NCBI RefSeq assembly: GCF_016906535.1 | Contig: NC_057378.1 | Span: forward strand, 930,001-994,000 | DNA length: 64,000 nt | Reading direction: 5' to 3' | Source of the DNA: Rhizoctonia solani | Taxonomy: Eukaryota; Basidiomycota; Agaricomycetes; Cantharellales; Ceratobasidiaceae | Part shown: piece after piece, positions 49,954-61,471 of the stretch | How the letters are laid out: the number at the start of each line of letters is the position of its first letter | How positions within the stretch are numbered: position 1 is the first letter of the stretch | Made by a program: the position numbers and the translations under genes | Notes under the pieces: model-generated | Databases searched by the model: none | Seen by the model: the letters and a program-made list of their open reading frames with translations, nothing else | What the model was told of the DNA's origin: nothing

Positions 49954-52900
49954 TCACGTAGGATTCAAACCTTGCCAATCGGGATTTTGGACTAGTTCCT
50001 TCTCTCCAATTAAAAACTCTAACGGAGCCTCGACCAGATGTCCATGGATCTGCGAAAGTTTAGACTTGACCATCGCCAAATCCCATTCAGTCGCTAAATG
50101 GCCGGTCTTGACTTTAGGAACGTATTTCTTTGCATTGGCGTTTCAGTGCTAGGCCAAGCAATGATTCGGGAGCCACGAGCTCACCTTGTAATCTTCCCAG
50201 TTTTGAACAATGTTATTTGGCACTGTCCTGAACAATTCGGAGAATATGGCCCTATTCTTCTGGGCTGTACCGGACCAGAGTGCCTGGAAGCGGTCCGATA
50301 AGGGGTCCACTACTGCGCTATCCTCCCGAGTTCCGAACTCATCATCGTTGGGGATCGGGGCCGGGCGCATGAATGAGGTGATTGGGTGATTTCCGTTTTC
50401 GCAGACTTGAGGCTCAATTAGACCGAGGTGCTCTGTATTTCGCAGTGAGATTGCGTTTAATCCATGAGAGCAACAAAAGAACCGACCTCGGAACAGTTTA
50501 CGGCGAAGGCTCGCAGCAAAGCGAGTTGCCATGTACTAAATGCGCTTTCTAGTGAGTTGAAATCAAGTAAAAGAAAAGATGGCGCACGTTTTCGCCGTTC
50601 ATTTTCGATTCGATCTCGTCTGTGTCCTCGACCACGAGTGCAATTTCAGAGTCGCCGTCACCCTTTTGACTACGGTCATTGATGTTGGCAGATCCCATCT
50701 GAATGTTTATATTAGTTGCGCTAAATTTCAGTGGGGAATTATTTCCGTACAATCACGCGACGATCGTCGACGATCATGACCTTGCTTCATATTCAGTATG
50801 GGTAGGTATAGAGCACCTCGGAAACACACCTTTGAGTGGATATACAACAACTCCGAGACGTATCTGTTCGAGCCTCAACATCAAACTATGTGAGCAGTTC
50901 TCAAACTTACGAATCCCGTTCCTCTTGCTCCGATCCAAGCCACTGCTCATCTGTGAATTTGGTTTGGTCCGCTAGAGAATGCTGTCCGACGGTATCTGCG
51001 ACATCTTCATCTCCTCTCGGTGCACCATTCTGGAACCTGGAAATAATCTCCTCCGCCTCTTGCGTTGTTGCGGGCATATCAACAGCTTCGACTGTCTTTT
51101 GTGTCTCTTTACCCTTTTCAGTGAGTCCCATTCCAGAGTTGTCTAATCCGGCTGTAGGTTCGGGGGCGCGAATTTGAACCTTTTCTTGATGCCAAAAACC
51201 GTCATCGCCAATCCACAGACGAGCTTGTGCAACTTGAGCTTGATGGAATGTCACGCCCGAGTTTTGTTCCATCTCACGGATGAATGATGCAGGGGAGTTG
51301 ATGCGATCGTAAGTGCGGAGGTGATAGAAACGGATGTAGTCTCGTCTATGTGGGAGTGTTAGATTGAGCCATGGGAGCATATAGGTAACCTTACGCATCG
51401 TAGCCTGCGCTACGAATCTCTTCGTAAATACTGTGTCCCCCACGGTTTACTATCGCCGATTGTTATAGCATATTCTCAGGTTTATATTCACAACTCACTA
51501 GTCCGATACTGAGCCGCCATAATCGTCTTGATTCCGTTTTCATCTTTAATGTTTCCGGCGAATCCAGGGACTTCCGGGATAACGATAATGACCTAGGGCC
51601 ACGTTTAGCACTTAAAAGAGAGCAAATTCTGGACCTAACCTTGAACTTTTGACCACTCTGGGCAGCTACAAGGATTCGATCAACTAACGCTTTGGCAATG
51701 AGATTCTTGACCGGGCCATAGTTTCCTGTATTTGAAATGCTAAATTATGTTCAGAAACTGCTATCGGACATTGATCCTATTTACTCACAAAAACTGATTT
51801 TCAATGTAAATAAAGTGTTTCGCCTCCGAAATTAGTTCAATATCTGAGTTACGGTCAGCCTTGTTCGTGATATGGCACGCGACGCAAACATACAAGCCCT
51901 CTGAACACTGTCTTCAGTCAGGACGCCATGGCTCCAATCGCTAACGCTGCGCACGACTTGGACACGGCATGTACCAAAGGGTGAATGACCGTCCTCGTCG
52001 TCAGGAGGATATTCCTCTCCTTGCCATTTCTGCTTAAAGCGACGCCCCATCTTATGCCAGCGCTCGCGGTGAGGGTGTCCTAAGAGAGTCATTAGTCAAA
52101 GGTGAGATTGATTAGAAGTTGACCTACGCGTAACAGGTTGGTCAGGTTCGGCATCAGTGTCATGAGGAAGCGCCAGCCAATCGACATCCCTACTTAAGCA
52201 TTAACTTTGGTCCAATGTACAACTTGGATTACCTACTGTCTTTTAGCATACTGACGAAATAGGTTAACGATGTTCCTCATATAATCAGGCTAGGTTCACG
52301 CACTTTACGGTTTTTTATTTCGTTCCAGCGTTCGACGAAATGCTGCACAATGTCCAGGACTACTGGCCCGATCAGGGTCATGTGGACGTCATGCCAGGGC
52401 ATACGAGCCGTTTCTAATAAAGACACCTGGTTGCTCGCATAATGATCCACTTGTTGAAAGTCAAGTACTCTTGCGTTGTTGTAATCTTGTCCAGGAAAGA
52501 GCGTTTTCGAAAAATCCGTGGGATGACAGTCTGCTAGAGGGCTATCACAATAGTGTTACCTTAGTAACGTTCAATAAAACGTCATGTGCTTACTGAGAGT
52601 GAGTATCCCAGCGCCCAAAACACGCATCCAAACCCCCAATACAAGCTCTTTTATTATCGACAACGACAACCTTTTCGTGGTGGCTCCAGAACTCGACGTT
52701 AGAATCGGACCCAATATGATCTGGGTGTCTCACGCAAGTGATATTCGGGTGCAACTCGGTGAGAGCGTTCTTGGTGTGTTTGCTGGACATGCTCATTGTC
52801 TGAGTGACTTCCTTGTATACGATAACATAGACTTTGACGCCTTGTTGTGCCTTGCGCTGCAAGAGTCGGTCGAGCCGCCATTCGTAATTATCAGCCGGGG

Positions 52901-53467
52901 GACGACGTAGATAAAGCTCGGGCGAAAGCCACCAGTCCAGAATGAAGATGCACTCCTGAGCAGAGTCAAGGATCTCAGACATAGCCCAAAAGTAATCTAA
53001 ATATAATTGAATTAAGCTTGATCAATAACCCTTCGCTATGACGTACCATGACCATCAATATGCCTGTGGGGATAATAAGTCATAAAGATTCCATTACTTA
53101 AGATATACGAACCATTTTACTGTGTTGTTCTCTCGAATATCAGCGAAACTTGTGAAACGATGGCTTTGACGGATTTCCTCGCGTATGCGATCGTGCTCCA
53201 TTTCTTCGGGATCATCATGACGATCTTGTGAAGTGTTTGTCATCGAGCTACTATCTCAGATGTTTTATTATTCCTTACGGTTCGGATTGATCCAGCCTAA
53301 AGCAGCAAGGACATAGGAGCACAGCGTTAGATATGCGTACAGAGAGAAACTAAAGAAGCGATCTGCGCACCTGTCAGCTCCGCTTTGGTCCTCTGGATCC
53401 CTTCCCTCAGCAGTGGCAAATCCTTGTGTTCACTGACGAAATTGGATAGTTGACCGAAAAACGACAT
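49954..53467 (-). CDS. Phospholipase D with two HKD motifs
   Basis: The start at 53467 gives MSFFGQLSNFVSEHKDLPLL. The first catalytic half carries AQECIFILDWWLSPELYLRR, KVYVIVYKEV and HHEKVVVVDNKRACIGGLDA (HxK(x)4D, about 52630-52690). The middle has ELISEAKHFIYIENQF and RRDYIRFYHLRTYDR. The second half carries LLYIHSK|VMIVDDRRVI and GSANINDRSQKGDGDSEIAL (about 50600-50860). The C-terminal block is GHLATEWDLAMVKSKL and DWQGLNPT. The enzyme hydrolyses phosphatidylcholine to phosphatidic acid. No PX or PH domain is seen, unlike yeast Spo14, so it is the short fungal type. The stop used here is the TGA at 49954-49956. Fungal relatives usually go on TLPIYI, so a small last exon may be missing. 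Junctions checked keep frame. Confidence 0.88.
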
Positions 53468-53659
53468 GGCGGTATATTGTATGAGCTATCGACCCCTGTT
53501 ATAACTTTATATACTCTGGTTGGGTGGTGATGAGTTGATTTCAGCTCGTCGCCAGCTTCGGATTCGCGATCAGACCTTCGATCCAGGAATTATGCGGTGA
53601 CAGCCTGTCACGCGTATGTATAGCTACGTCACCGAATCAGCCAGTGGCTATACAGTGGG

Positions 53660-54334
53660 CCACAAATCAAATGGGACATGTGATCCCATTTCAAGAAAGG
53701 TGGCTGTTGTTCAAAAAGTACTAAGACAACTAGAATAGATGTATTAGTCAAAAGCATAGCCGTATAGATGATAAGTTTATATCCAAATTTTGAGAGGAAT
53801 CAAATAAGTACAGCTAGCAATACAAACCAATGTGTGGTCACAGGTGTCCTACTTGTTTTGCCAATTACACTTGAAAAGCCAGTGACTCATAGATTTTGTG
53901 CTCTGGAGCCATTTCTGCGGCAATTTCTGTCAAATAAAAAGTGAAAGAGGACTATGCTATAGTAAATTAGTATATATTGAGAGTTACAGGGCTCAAAGCC
54001 TAGATTTGTACAGCCAAAACTAGTTCACCATAAGGATTCTAATCTTGGCCCTTCCTGCCTTGCTACTCCAGAGTAAGCAATCATAGTATCTAGATATGCT
54101 GCATGTACATATTCTGGGGGGTCTCAAATGTATTCTTGCTAATAGAATGAACTTAAATGAGTGATAAAAAGAATAGGAGCCAAAAAGGTACAAATTTACT
54201 AGAAGCATAGTAAATGCATGACTTATACCACATACAAATGAAAGTACCAAAAGCTCTAATAGAGCTTAAATATAGCATGGATGTCTAGGAGTCTATGTGT
54301 AGATCTCCAGACTTGTAGCTCAGATACTCCAGGA
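53660..54334 (+). repeat. Left arm of the giant inverted repeat
   Basis: Starts CCACAAATCAAATGGGACAT and ends CAGATACTCCAGGA. Each stretch I compared is the reverse complement of the right arm under the mapping x to 108755-x. The match continues into the spacer for about 16 bases with two mismatches. Confidence 0.85.
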
Positions 54335-54420
54335 CCTATGGACCATGCAGGTCCATAGAACCATGTTACCATATAAAATAAGCATGATTTTGAGTATTTC
54401 TGAGTTGCATGGTCCATGAG

Positions 54421-55095
54421 TCCTGGAGTATCTGAGCTACAAGTCTGGAGATCTACACATAGACTCCTAGACATCCATGCTATATTTAAGCTCTATTAGA
54501 GCTTTTGGTACTTTCATTTGTATGTGGTATAAGTCATGCATTTACTATGCTTCTAGTAAATTTGTACCTTTTTGGCTCCTATTCTTTTTATCACTCATTT
54601 AAGTTCATTCTATTAGCAAGAATACATTTGAGACCCCCCAGAATATGTACATGCAGCATATCTAGATACTATGATTGCTTACTCTGGAGTAGCAAGGCAG
54701 GAAGGGCCAAGATTAGAATCCTTATGGTGAACTAGTTTTGGCTGTACAAATCTAGGCTTTGAGCCCTGTAACTCTCAATATATACTAATTTACTATAGCA
54801 TAGTCCTCTTTCACTTTTTATTTGACAGAAATTGCCGCAGAAATGGCTCCAGAGCACAAAATCTATGAGTCACTGGCTTTTCAAGTGTAATTGGCAAAAC
54901 AAGTAGGACACCTGTGACCACACATTGGTTTGTATTGCTAGCTGTACTTATTTGATTCCTCTCAAAATTTGGATATAAACTTATCATCTATACGGCTATG
55001 CTTTTGACTAATACATCTATTCTAGTTGTCTTAGTACTTTTTGAACAACAGCCACCTTTCTTGAAATGGGATCACATGTCCCATTTGATTTGTGG
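54421..55095 (-). repeat. Right arm of the giant inverted repeat
   Basis: Starts TCCTGGAGTATCTGAGC and ends ATGTCCCATTTGATTTGTGG. It is the mirror of the left arm. Its outer end lies 53 bases before the ATG of the BTB gene. Confidence 0.85.
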
Positions 55096-55147
55096 ACTGT
55101 ATATTGGAAATTCCGCTGTCCATTGCCACTTGTTGCACCCCTCTCCA

Positions 55148-56188
55148 ATGGCATCTCCAGCACCCAGAAAGCACAGCAAGTACTACTTTGAAGATGGAAA
55201 TATTGTATTTCTGGTATGGGATGTGACATATCCATTGGGCCACGCCGTGAGCTCATATGGAACAGACCAGCGACAAGACTCTATTCCGCTTGCATAAATC
55301 AATCCTCCGGTTGCACTCCACGTTCTTCGATGATATGTTTAAGAGTGCAATTTCGCCAACCAAAGACGAGAAGGGACAAGATATTCCGACTGATGGATCT
55401 TCGGACGACAATCCAATCCATCTTGGCGGGCACTCCCCAGCCACATTACACGACTCTGAAATGGAGACCATGTGTCAGGTTTTATACGACATGTAAGGTA
55501 TTTTCACATTTTGGTACAACGTGGTTACTCAGACGCGTTATGTAGGCCTCTCACCCCCGCATCAGAGCTCAAAATCGATCAAGCTGTGGCATTACTACGA
55601 GTCGCTGCCAAGTTTCAATTCGAATCCATCCAATCAAGAGTAATTGACAGACTCGACCAGGCTGTTATTTCACCAGCCAAGCGTTACGCATTCGCCATCG
55701 ACTGTCTTGTCGATGAGTGGATCTCTCGGAGCTATCTTGATATATGCACCGCTGTGAACTCTCCTTCGGCCGAGCTGTGTGCAGAGTTTGCGCAACGTGC
55801 CGAAATAAGCAAACTATCAAGCATCATGCTACTTCGCGAGGACTACAGAGGAAAAATTTTGATCTACATCCACGGGAACCAACTCCACCCTTATGCTTCT
55901 AGTCAAAGTAGTCCTACATCGGTGTGCAACAGTTGCCTCCCTGGTATCAAGCAGCTCCTGTTGCGAATACTGACCACGGGCGGGATCACCGACCTTGACG
56001 GTTCCGACCCATCTGAGCTGCCATCACTCCACTGTCGTTTGCTCAAAGGGATACAGCCAAAATCGAATGGACAAACGACTATATCGATTTGCGCCAACTG
56101 TCGGCCCAAAGAAAAGGCGATTGTGTCCCAAGTCTTGGGCCTTGATGATTTGAAAAATGAAATTAGGAAGGTTATGCATCTACCGTGA
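55148..56188 (+). CDS. BTB/POZ domain protein
   Basis: The start ATG at 55148 gives MASPAPRKHSKYYFEDGNIV and FL, then after a ~52 nt intron TSDKTLFRLHKSILRLHSTF and FDDMFKSA. This is a BTB fold of the kind widespread in agaricomycetes. A second intron (from about 55495) joins YDM to PLTPASELKIDQAVALLRVA and FESIQSRVIDRL, helices like the BACK-type extension. The C-terminus contains a Cys-pair region (VCNSCLPGIKQLLL; ICANCRPKEKAI), stop at 56186-56188. These proteins mediate dimerisation and sometimes act as Cullin-3 adaptors. The partner here is unknown. The giant foldback element ends about 47 bases upstream and probably replaces or contributes promoter sequence. Confidence 0.85.
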
Positions 56189-57032
56189 ACCGTTTCTACG
56201 TTTGCGGCTGCGTTCATTCAGTGTTCATAATTGTCTACTTTGCAGGTGAAGCGTATTGGATTTGTACGTTGATAGCGGAACGATTAGATCGTTCCTGATG
56301 AATAGTATTTTTGAAACAGGGAACGAGCTTTGGTCACCCCTGCTACGTCAGCAGTCAAATGGTAAATTAACAGCGCCTAGTGGATCACCAAGGCGAGGAG
56401 ACAATATAGCAACTGAATCTATTTTTGACCTACACGTCACTGCTCCATGCTAGATTGTGTAGCTTCCCACGACTAATTCTTTTGCTATACGTCCGTCAGA
56501 GCGGAGCTTCGGCGCGTTTAATATCTCGAATACGTGCAGTTATGCTTTGTTGCAACGAGCGCTATAGGACCACTACAGGTCGACTGTGGACATTCAATAA
56601 GATCAATAAGATAACATGCTGGTGGTGTAAAAGCCGATAGTAAAGCCAAGCTAGGTCAATCGCATACTCACGGCACAAATAAGTGGGCTTACATAGCCGC
56701 TCGTCACAGAATACGAATACCAATTCCCCTGCTGATTTCAAGATTGCATTCCTGACCACATGATGCCAATTTCATCGAAATATCATGCTACTATTGCGAT
56801 GCTTGTAGCTTCCCGACGAATATATCTATTTTTGTACTGGATTGAAAATACACTTCGCTGGCAAGTCGGGAAACCATTCGAGCGTGGTACAAGCTATACG
56901 AATCAAGCGTACTATAAAGCGAGTAACGATTCAACCGCTTTTCTCACAACTAAGCTTTCTCTCGTTCTCGTCTCTCTTTCCCAGTACTACTCCGCTCTCT
57001 GATCGCACACTGCACAGTTCCCATCTTTCAAC
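56189..57032. other. Intergenic region: BTB 3' side and polygalacturonase promoter
   Basis: No gene is seen. The proximal promoter of the polygalacturonase includes the candidate TATA box at 56913. Confidence 0.45.
56913..56919 (+). promoter_or_regulatory. Candidate TATA box of the polygalacturonase
   Basis: TATAAAG is 120 bases upstream of the ATG at 57033, with a CT-rich stretch between them that is common before fungal transcription starts. Confidence 0.4.
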
Positions 57033-58451
57033 ATGCGTTACTCCCTTGCTCTTTTCACTCTCCCCGTCGCTTTGGTAGCTGCCACTCCCGCAGGAAAGCG
57101 ATGCACTGGCACAATCTCATCTCTCGATGATGTCGCCGCTGCCGAGAAATGCACAACGGTGAGTTAGCTGCGTGACATCTAAACAAGATGGAGCTCATGT
57201 ATGCGCATATTTATATACAGGTAAACATCAATGCCTTCACCGTCCCAGCTGGAAAGACCTTTGCTATCTCTGCTCTTGACGGTGCGACCATCAACCTTGT
57301 CGGAGACGTCAAGTTTGGTGTCGCCAACTGGGCCGGTCCTCTTTTCTCTGTCACCGGAAACAACCTAATCTGTTAGTACTATCTACTTTACCCCTTGGCG
57401 CGCCCGCTCATTCTGGCTTAGTTAACGGAAATGGACACACCTTCGACGGCCAAGGCGCCTCTTACTGGGACGGCCAAGGCGGAAACGGGGGTGTAACCAA
57501 ACCTCACCCGATGATGAAGATTAAGATGTCGGGCACCTACTCGAACGTCAAGGTGCTCAACTCGCCCGCGCATGTATACAGCGTCAGCAACCCTGCCAAG
57601 CTGGTCATGTCCAAGCTCACAATCGACAACTGTAAATCGATCTCCTTCTAAGCTAGCGTGCCATACTCATTTCCTGTTCCAGCTGCCGGTGACAAACCCA
57701 ACAGCAAGTCAGGCGGCAAGGCTGCTGGTCACAACACGTAAGATCACCCGTTTCTTGCATATAGGATATGATGTTAACCCACAGCCGCGCTTCGTAGCGA
57801 TGGCTTCGACGTCTCGACCAATGACCTTACCATTGAAAATAGCACTATCTACAACCAAGACGATTGCATTGCCATCAACAAGGGCTCCAACATCATTTTC
57901 CAGGGAAACACTTGTTCTGGCGGCCACGGCATCTCCATCGGATCGGTCTCGACTGATGCTACTGTCAAAGACATCCAGATCCTGAACAACAATGTTGTCG
58001 ACAGCGATCAGGCTCTCCGCATCAAGACCAAGTCCGATGCGACCAACGCCTCTGTGGCCACCGTTACATACAAGGGCAACACCGCAACTGGTATCAAACG
58101 GTTCGGTGTTATTGTTGATCAAAGCTACCCCTCTACTCTTGGTACCCCCGGAAACAATGTCGTGATTTCCGTGAGTATACAGTTGTCTCGGCGGCGTGAG
58201 TTCTGACTAAGTTAATTGTCCAGGGTATCACATTCGGCGCCGGCAACAACATCGCTGTCACCTCTGGCGCTCAGCGTGTTGCCGTTGACTGCGGTTCTAA
58301 GTGCACTGGTTAGTATCTATGTATCGGTCATACCTGCGCTCAATTATTGACCTACGATTCAGGTACCTGGGACTGGTCAGGCCTAAAGGTCACTGGCGGC
58401 ACGGCTGGCAAGATCGATAACTACAAGAACATCAAGGCTGGAAGCTACTAA
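57033..58451 (+). CDS. Secreted endopolygalacturonase (GH28)
   Basis: The signal peptide (MRYSLALFTLPVALVAATPA) precedes the mature start GKRCTGTISSLDDVAAAEKC. Right-handed beta-helix repeats follow. All GH28 active-site blocks are present: NTDGFDVS, NQDDCIAI, CSGGHGISIGSV and RIKTKS. The Asp residues of the first two blocks are catalytic. The disulfide-rich C-terminus includes VAVDCGSKCTGTWDWSGLKV and ends NYKNIKAGSY, stop at 58449-58451. Seven or so short introns keep frame. At the NTDGF junction the acceptor after cttcgtag is the one that works. The enzyme cuts homogalacturonan of plant cell walls, consistent with a plant pathogen or litter fungus, and pairs functionally with the cellulase at 22962. 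Confidence 0.95.
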
Positions 58452-58892
58452 GCCCTATTATTCTGTTTATATGTATACGCAACCGTCTTTTTGCATGTAT
58501 ATGACATCTGAGATTTGTTTTCTTCCCCCTCAATAATGCTACTATCGTTAATCACTGTTTTCGAAGCTTGGGCACTTGATATCGCTATCTAGATGGTCTC
58601 TATATTATAGCTTTTAGCCCGAGTTCACTAGCTATAGCATAGTTCATACCGAGCAATGCATGCTGAAATGGCTGCTTTCAGATATCATACCAAAAAAGAT
58701 AGTTTCCACAAACATAATAAGACCCGGCTTTTTGTCCAGCTACAGTGCGAAGGGTTTTTTTTGGTTTGGCATACGTAGGAAAGCTAAGAGGGTATGCATA
58801 CATGCATCGTCGTAACACTTCTATCTCCACTAGCATTGAAATGCAGCCGCGGATGACTGGCTATATCAACGAGAATGGATCGCGATAGCTCG
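58452..58892. other. Convergent intergenic region, no gene seen
   Basis: 3' UTRs of the polygalacturonase and the RING-SH3 gene. No structured element was recognised. Confidence 0.5.
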
Positions 58893-60783
58893 TCAAAGTA
58901 CACGAAGTGACCCCCTCGGCGTATATACATAACCCTCTTGGCCGTCTAGTTTCGTGCACCAAATCCAGCCATGGTGCGAATGAAGGTTTGTGCCAGGAAG
59001 AAACTTGATGCGCTCTCCGACATCGATAGATAGCTCGTTTGAACACTTGGCCTGGTAACTGCGCAATACCACTGCCGTGGGCACGCCCCCCGGACACGCC
59101 TATGTAAGGCCAGCTTGCGTGAATGAATGACAGACTGTTTAATTAGATGGTACGTACCTTTTCTTGAGCGCAGTTGGGTGACGATAGCAATCCGCTTGTA
59201 TGGCTCGAGTTAATATCACTATTCAACTAGCACAAAATAAGCTTAGGGTCATGGCTAACAACAATGAGCATACAGTCGTAGTATGAGCGGATTCACGTAT
59301 ACTTCTAGCTGAAGTTGGGCCAAAGCGATTTCTTACTTCATCCTGGCTTCTATATCCTTCTCTGTTCTAGTGCTAGATCAGTCGCTACTTAGCGAAGGAC
59401 CATGCGGCTCACAGTTGGCTTTGTCCTCAAGGTTCGGGGATCGTCATCTTCGGCTGGGAGTAATGAGGCTCATGAGCAAGCCAAGTGAGATATTCTCGCC
59501 TATAGGGGTCTCACTAACATGGAATAGACGGGTATGATAGTTCGGGGGATCCGTACGGCTCGGCTTGGCCGATTTCCGGTTGTGAATGGTTCTGGGTGCT
59601 ATAAGTCCTTCGTTGTAGAATGGCAGACAGCTAATGCTACTGGTTGATCACTGACTTGATAGTTAGCGCTCCTTGTAGCTGCCTTAGTCGAGCTTCGAGG
59701 TCGGTAACGCGAGTTGACAAAAGCTCTCGATCCGTTGATAACGCTTGACATTTTACCTCCAACTCAAATGACGTATTTTTGGCCTGGAAAAGCATGCGCA
59801 TAGCGCTCACAGCTACGTGGATGTTCTGTCGTAAGCATCATTAGATAGTCTTGCGTCTTGTAGGTATAAATTCAGCCCTTACCTCTGACGCACCCATTCG
59901 CCCCAATTCCTCTTCTAAGGGAAGAGTCAACAGGTGTTGAGCGCTTACATTTGCCTTGGTATAACTTTTCAAAGACTGCCATAATTCAGTTTCTTGTTTT
60001 GGCTGGTCGGTACCGATCACGGCCCTCGCCGATACGGGATCGAACTGAGCACGACATATCGGGCATCTAGCAGAGTCCCATGCAGTCCGACTAACAGTAT
60101 CCAAACAAGGGAGACAAAATACGTGGCCTTTAATTATAAAATATATGAGACTTTGAGGCTGATATAATGGTCATTTGAGGATTACCGCATGGTATGGTGT
60201 GTGGCTTGTGCTCGACATCAAATTCCTCGAAGCAAACAGGGCAACTTTGTAGGATAAACATCTCAGTAAATTGGTTTAGCTCGAGTGTTAAGTGCGAGGT
60301 CCAAAACCCATCTACCTGGTCAATCAAGAATGGATAAGCAGAGATAGCGGTTGAAGTCGGTGGTTGAGGGGTGACATAGCGCCCGTTTGGCCTCATTGTA
60401 AGGGTAAGTACTACACGTGATTAGTGCAAAGGACAATACGGCTTGTGGTATTTCCAAAGGGAGATTGTCCTATTATGCTGCTCATCATGCATGTATTTGT
60501 TCGAAGAGCTTTCTCCTTCACTCTGGGCGCGCATGAGTTGAGCCATACTGGCGCATATATGGGTATAAGACCCGCTAGTCTGAGCTGCTTCAAGTTTTAT
60601 AAATCGTATTGGACGTGTTCCAAACAAAAGGGGGTTTGAACTTTCAAGCTCGAGCGCAATAGGCCCAGGTTGCGTATACAGTTCCTTGATCGCATCATTA
60701 TTTGGACAGAGTGATCCAGTCCCATTTGGTAACGATAAGCACACAAACCCTGGATGATGGTTTTGCAGAATCGAAATGTCCAT
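58893..60783 (-). CDS. RING finger-coiled coil-SH3 protein
   Basis: The start at 60783 gives MDISILQNHHPGFVCLSLPN. A 48 nt intron with a CTAAT branch site (about 60387-60434) joins WKYHKP to PNGRYVTPQPPTSTAI in phase. The RING finger follows: CPVCFEEFDVEHKPHTIPCG, HVFCLPCLDTVS and ARCPICRAQFDP (about 60030-60250). A helical coiled coil comes next (NIHVAVSAMRMLFQAKN; ELLSTRVTDLEARLRQLQ), then a low-complexity linker. The C-terminal SH3 domain is VVLRSYQAKCSNELSIDVGE with GWIWCTKLDGQEGYVY, stop at 58893-58895. The RING suggests an E3 ubiquitin ligase and the SH3 a Pro-rich substrate binder. The order recalls animal SH3RF/POSH, but with a single SH3. The linker exons were joined by eye and are the least certain part. 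Confidence 0.75.
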
Positions 60784-61471
60784 GGATCATAAACGTCAAA
60801 GAGTCTCGCCAGCTATTTTGATGAACTATAAAGTAAGTTTATAAGCGCGTGATAGACTGTCCGGGCTACTGTTGAGGGGTCTTTAGGTTATCGTAGGGAG
60901 TCTTTGAAGCTCTGGGATTTCCGATCTAAGGATAGACGTTAGATTGCCATTTTGAACACGATCCAGTAGATCGAACCAAGCTTGTATAACCAGTTACGAG
61001 GTTGACGAGTCACGAGTAAAGTTCCGCAATACCCTACGATGACCAATAACAGCGTTTTTTTTTTTTTAAAAAAAAAACTTTTTGTCTCTTGGCGGGGAGA
61101 TTTGAGAAAGAAAGGATCGGTAGCAGTTAAATTCTCGTTAAAAAAAACAACAAATGCTCGAGAGCGAACGGTTTGAGGTTTACCTTGACCTTAAATTGAG
61201 ACAAAGCAGAGTTATTAGGTTCAGTCTTCCACAGCCTTGGGCGAATGGTACTGGTTATCACAAACTTGAAATTCGAAATGATATGATCGGCGCCTCAACA
61301 GGTGGCCACCTAAAGTGGCCACAACATCTGCGACACCCAGTGATTAAAGCATTCTAGTAGCTTAACCCGTTCTATAAACAAGCTTTTGAGGAAAACCACA
61401 CCAGCTTCAGAACAAGCCAGCATAGCAATTATTTTCGGCTCCTACAACACTAACAACGACGAAATGCAGCC
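60784..61471. other. Intergenic region, no gene seen
   Basis: Includes a T-run followed by an A-run near 61057-61080. A frame at 61154-61357 has no motif. Confidence 0.5.

Larger units (their letters stand above)
53651..55101. mobile_element. Giant foldback element (near-perfect inverted repeat, ~1.45 kb)
   Basis: The sequence reads nearly the same on both strands about a centre at 54377/54378. The arms (53660-54334 and 54421-55095) appear identical over 675 bases, with a short central spacer. The ends read TACAGT at 53651-53656 and ACTGTA at 55096-55101, flanked by TA on each side (53649-53650 and 55102-55103). This resembles a Tc1/mariner-type TA duplication. The left end has three extra G/C bases (GGG/CC region) compared with the right. 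No transposase is present, so it would be non-autonomous. The only open frames, 76 codons long, are mirror copies of each other. Confidence 0.75.

Noticed and set aside
54020..54735. Two identical 76-codon frames (54020-54250 minus, 54505-54735 plus)
   Set aside because: They are mirror images of the same arm of the palindrome and have no recognisable domain. Not called as genes.
61057..61080. T-run followed by A-run as a possible terminator hairpin
   Set aside because: A bacterial-type terminator makes no sense in a nuclear fungal gene. It is simple sequence.
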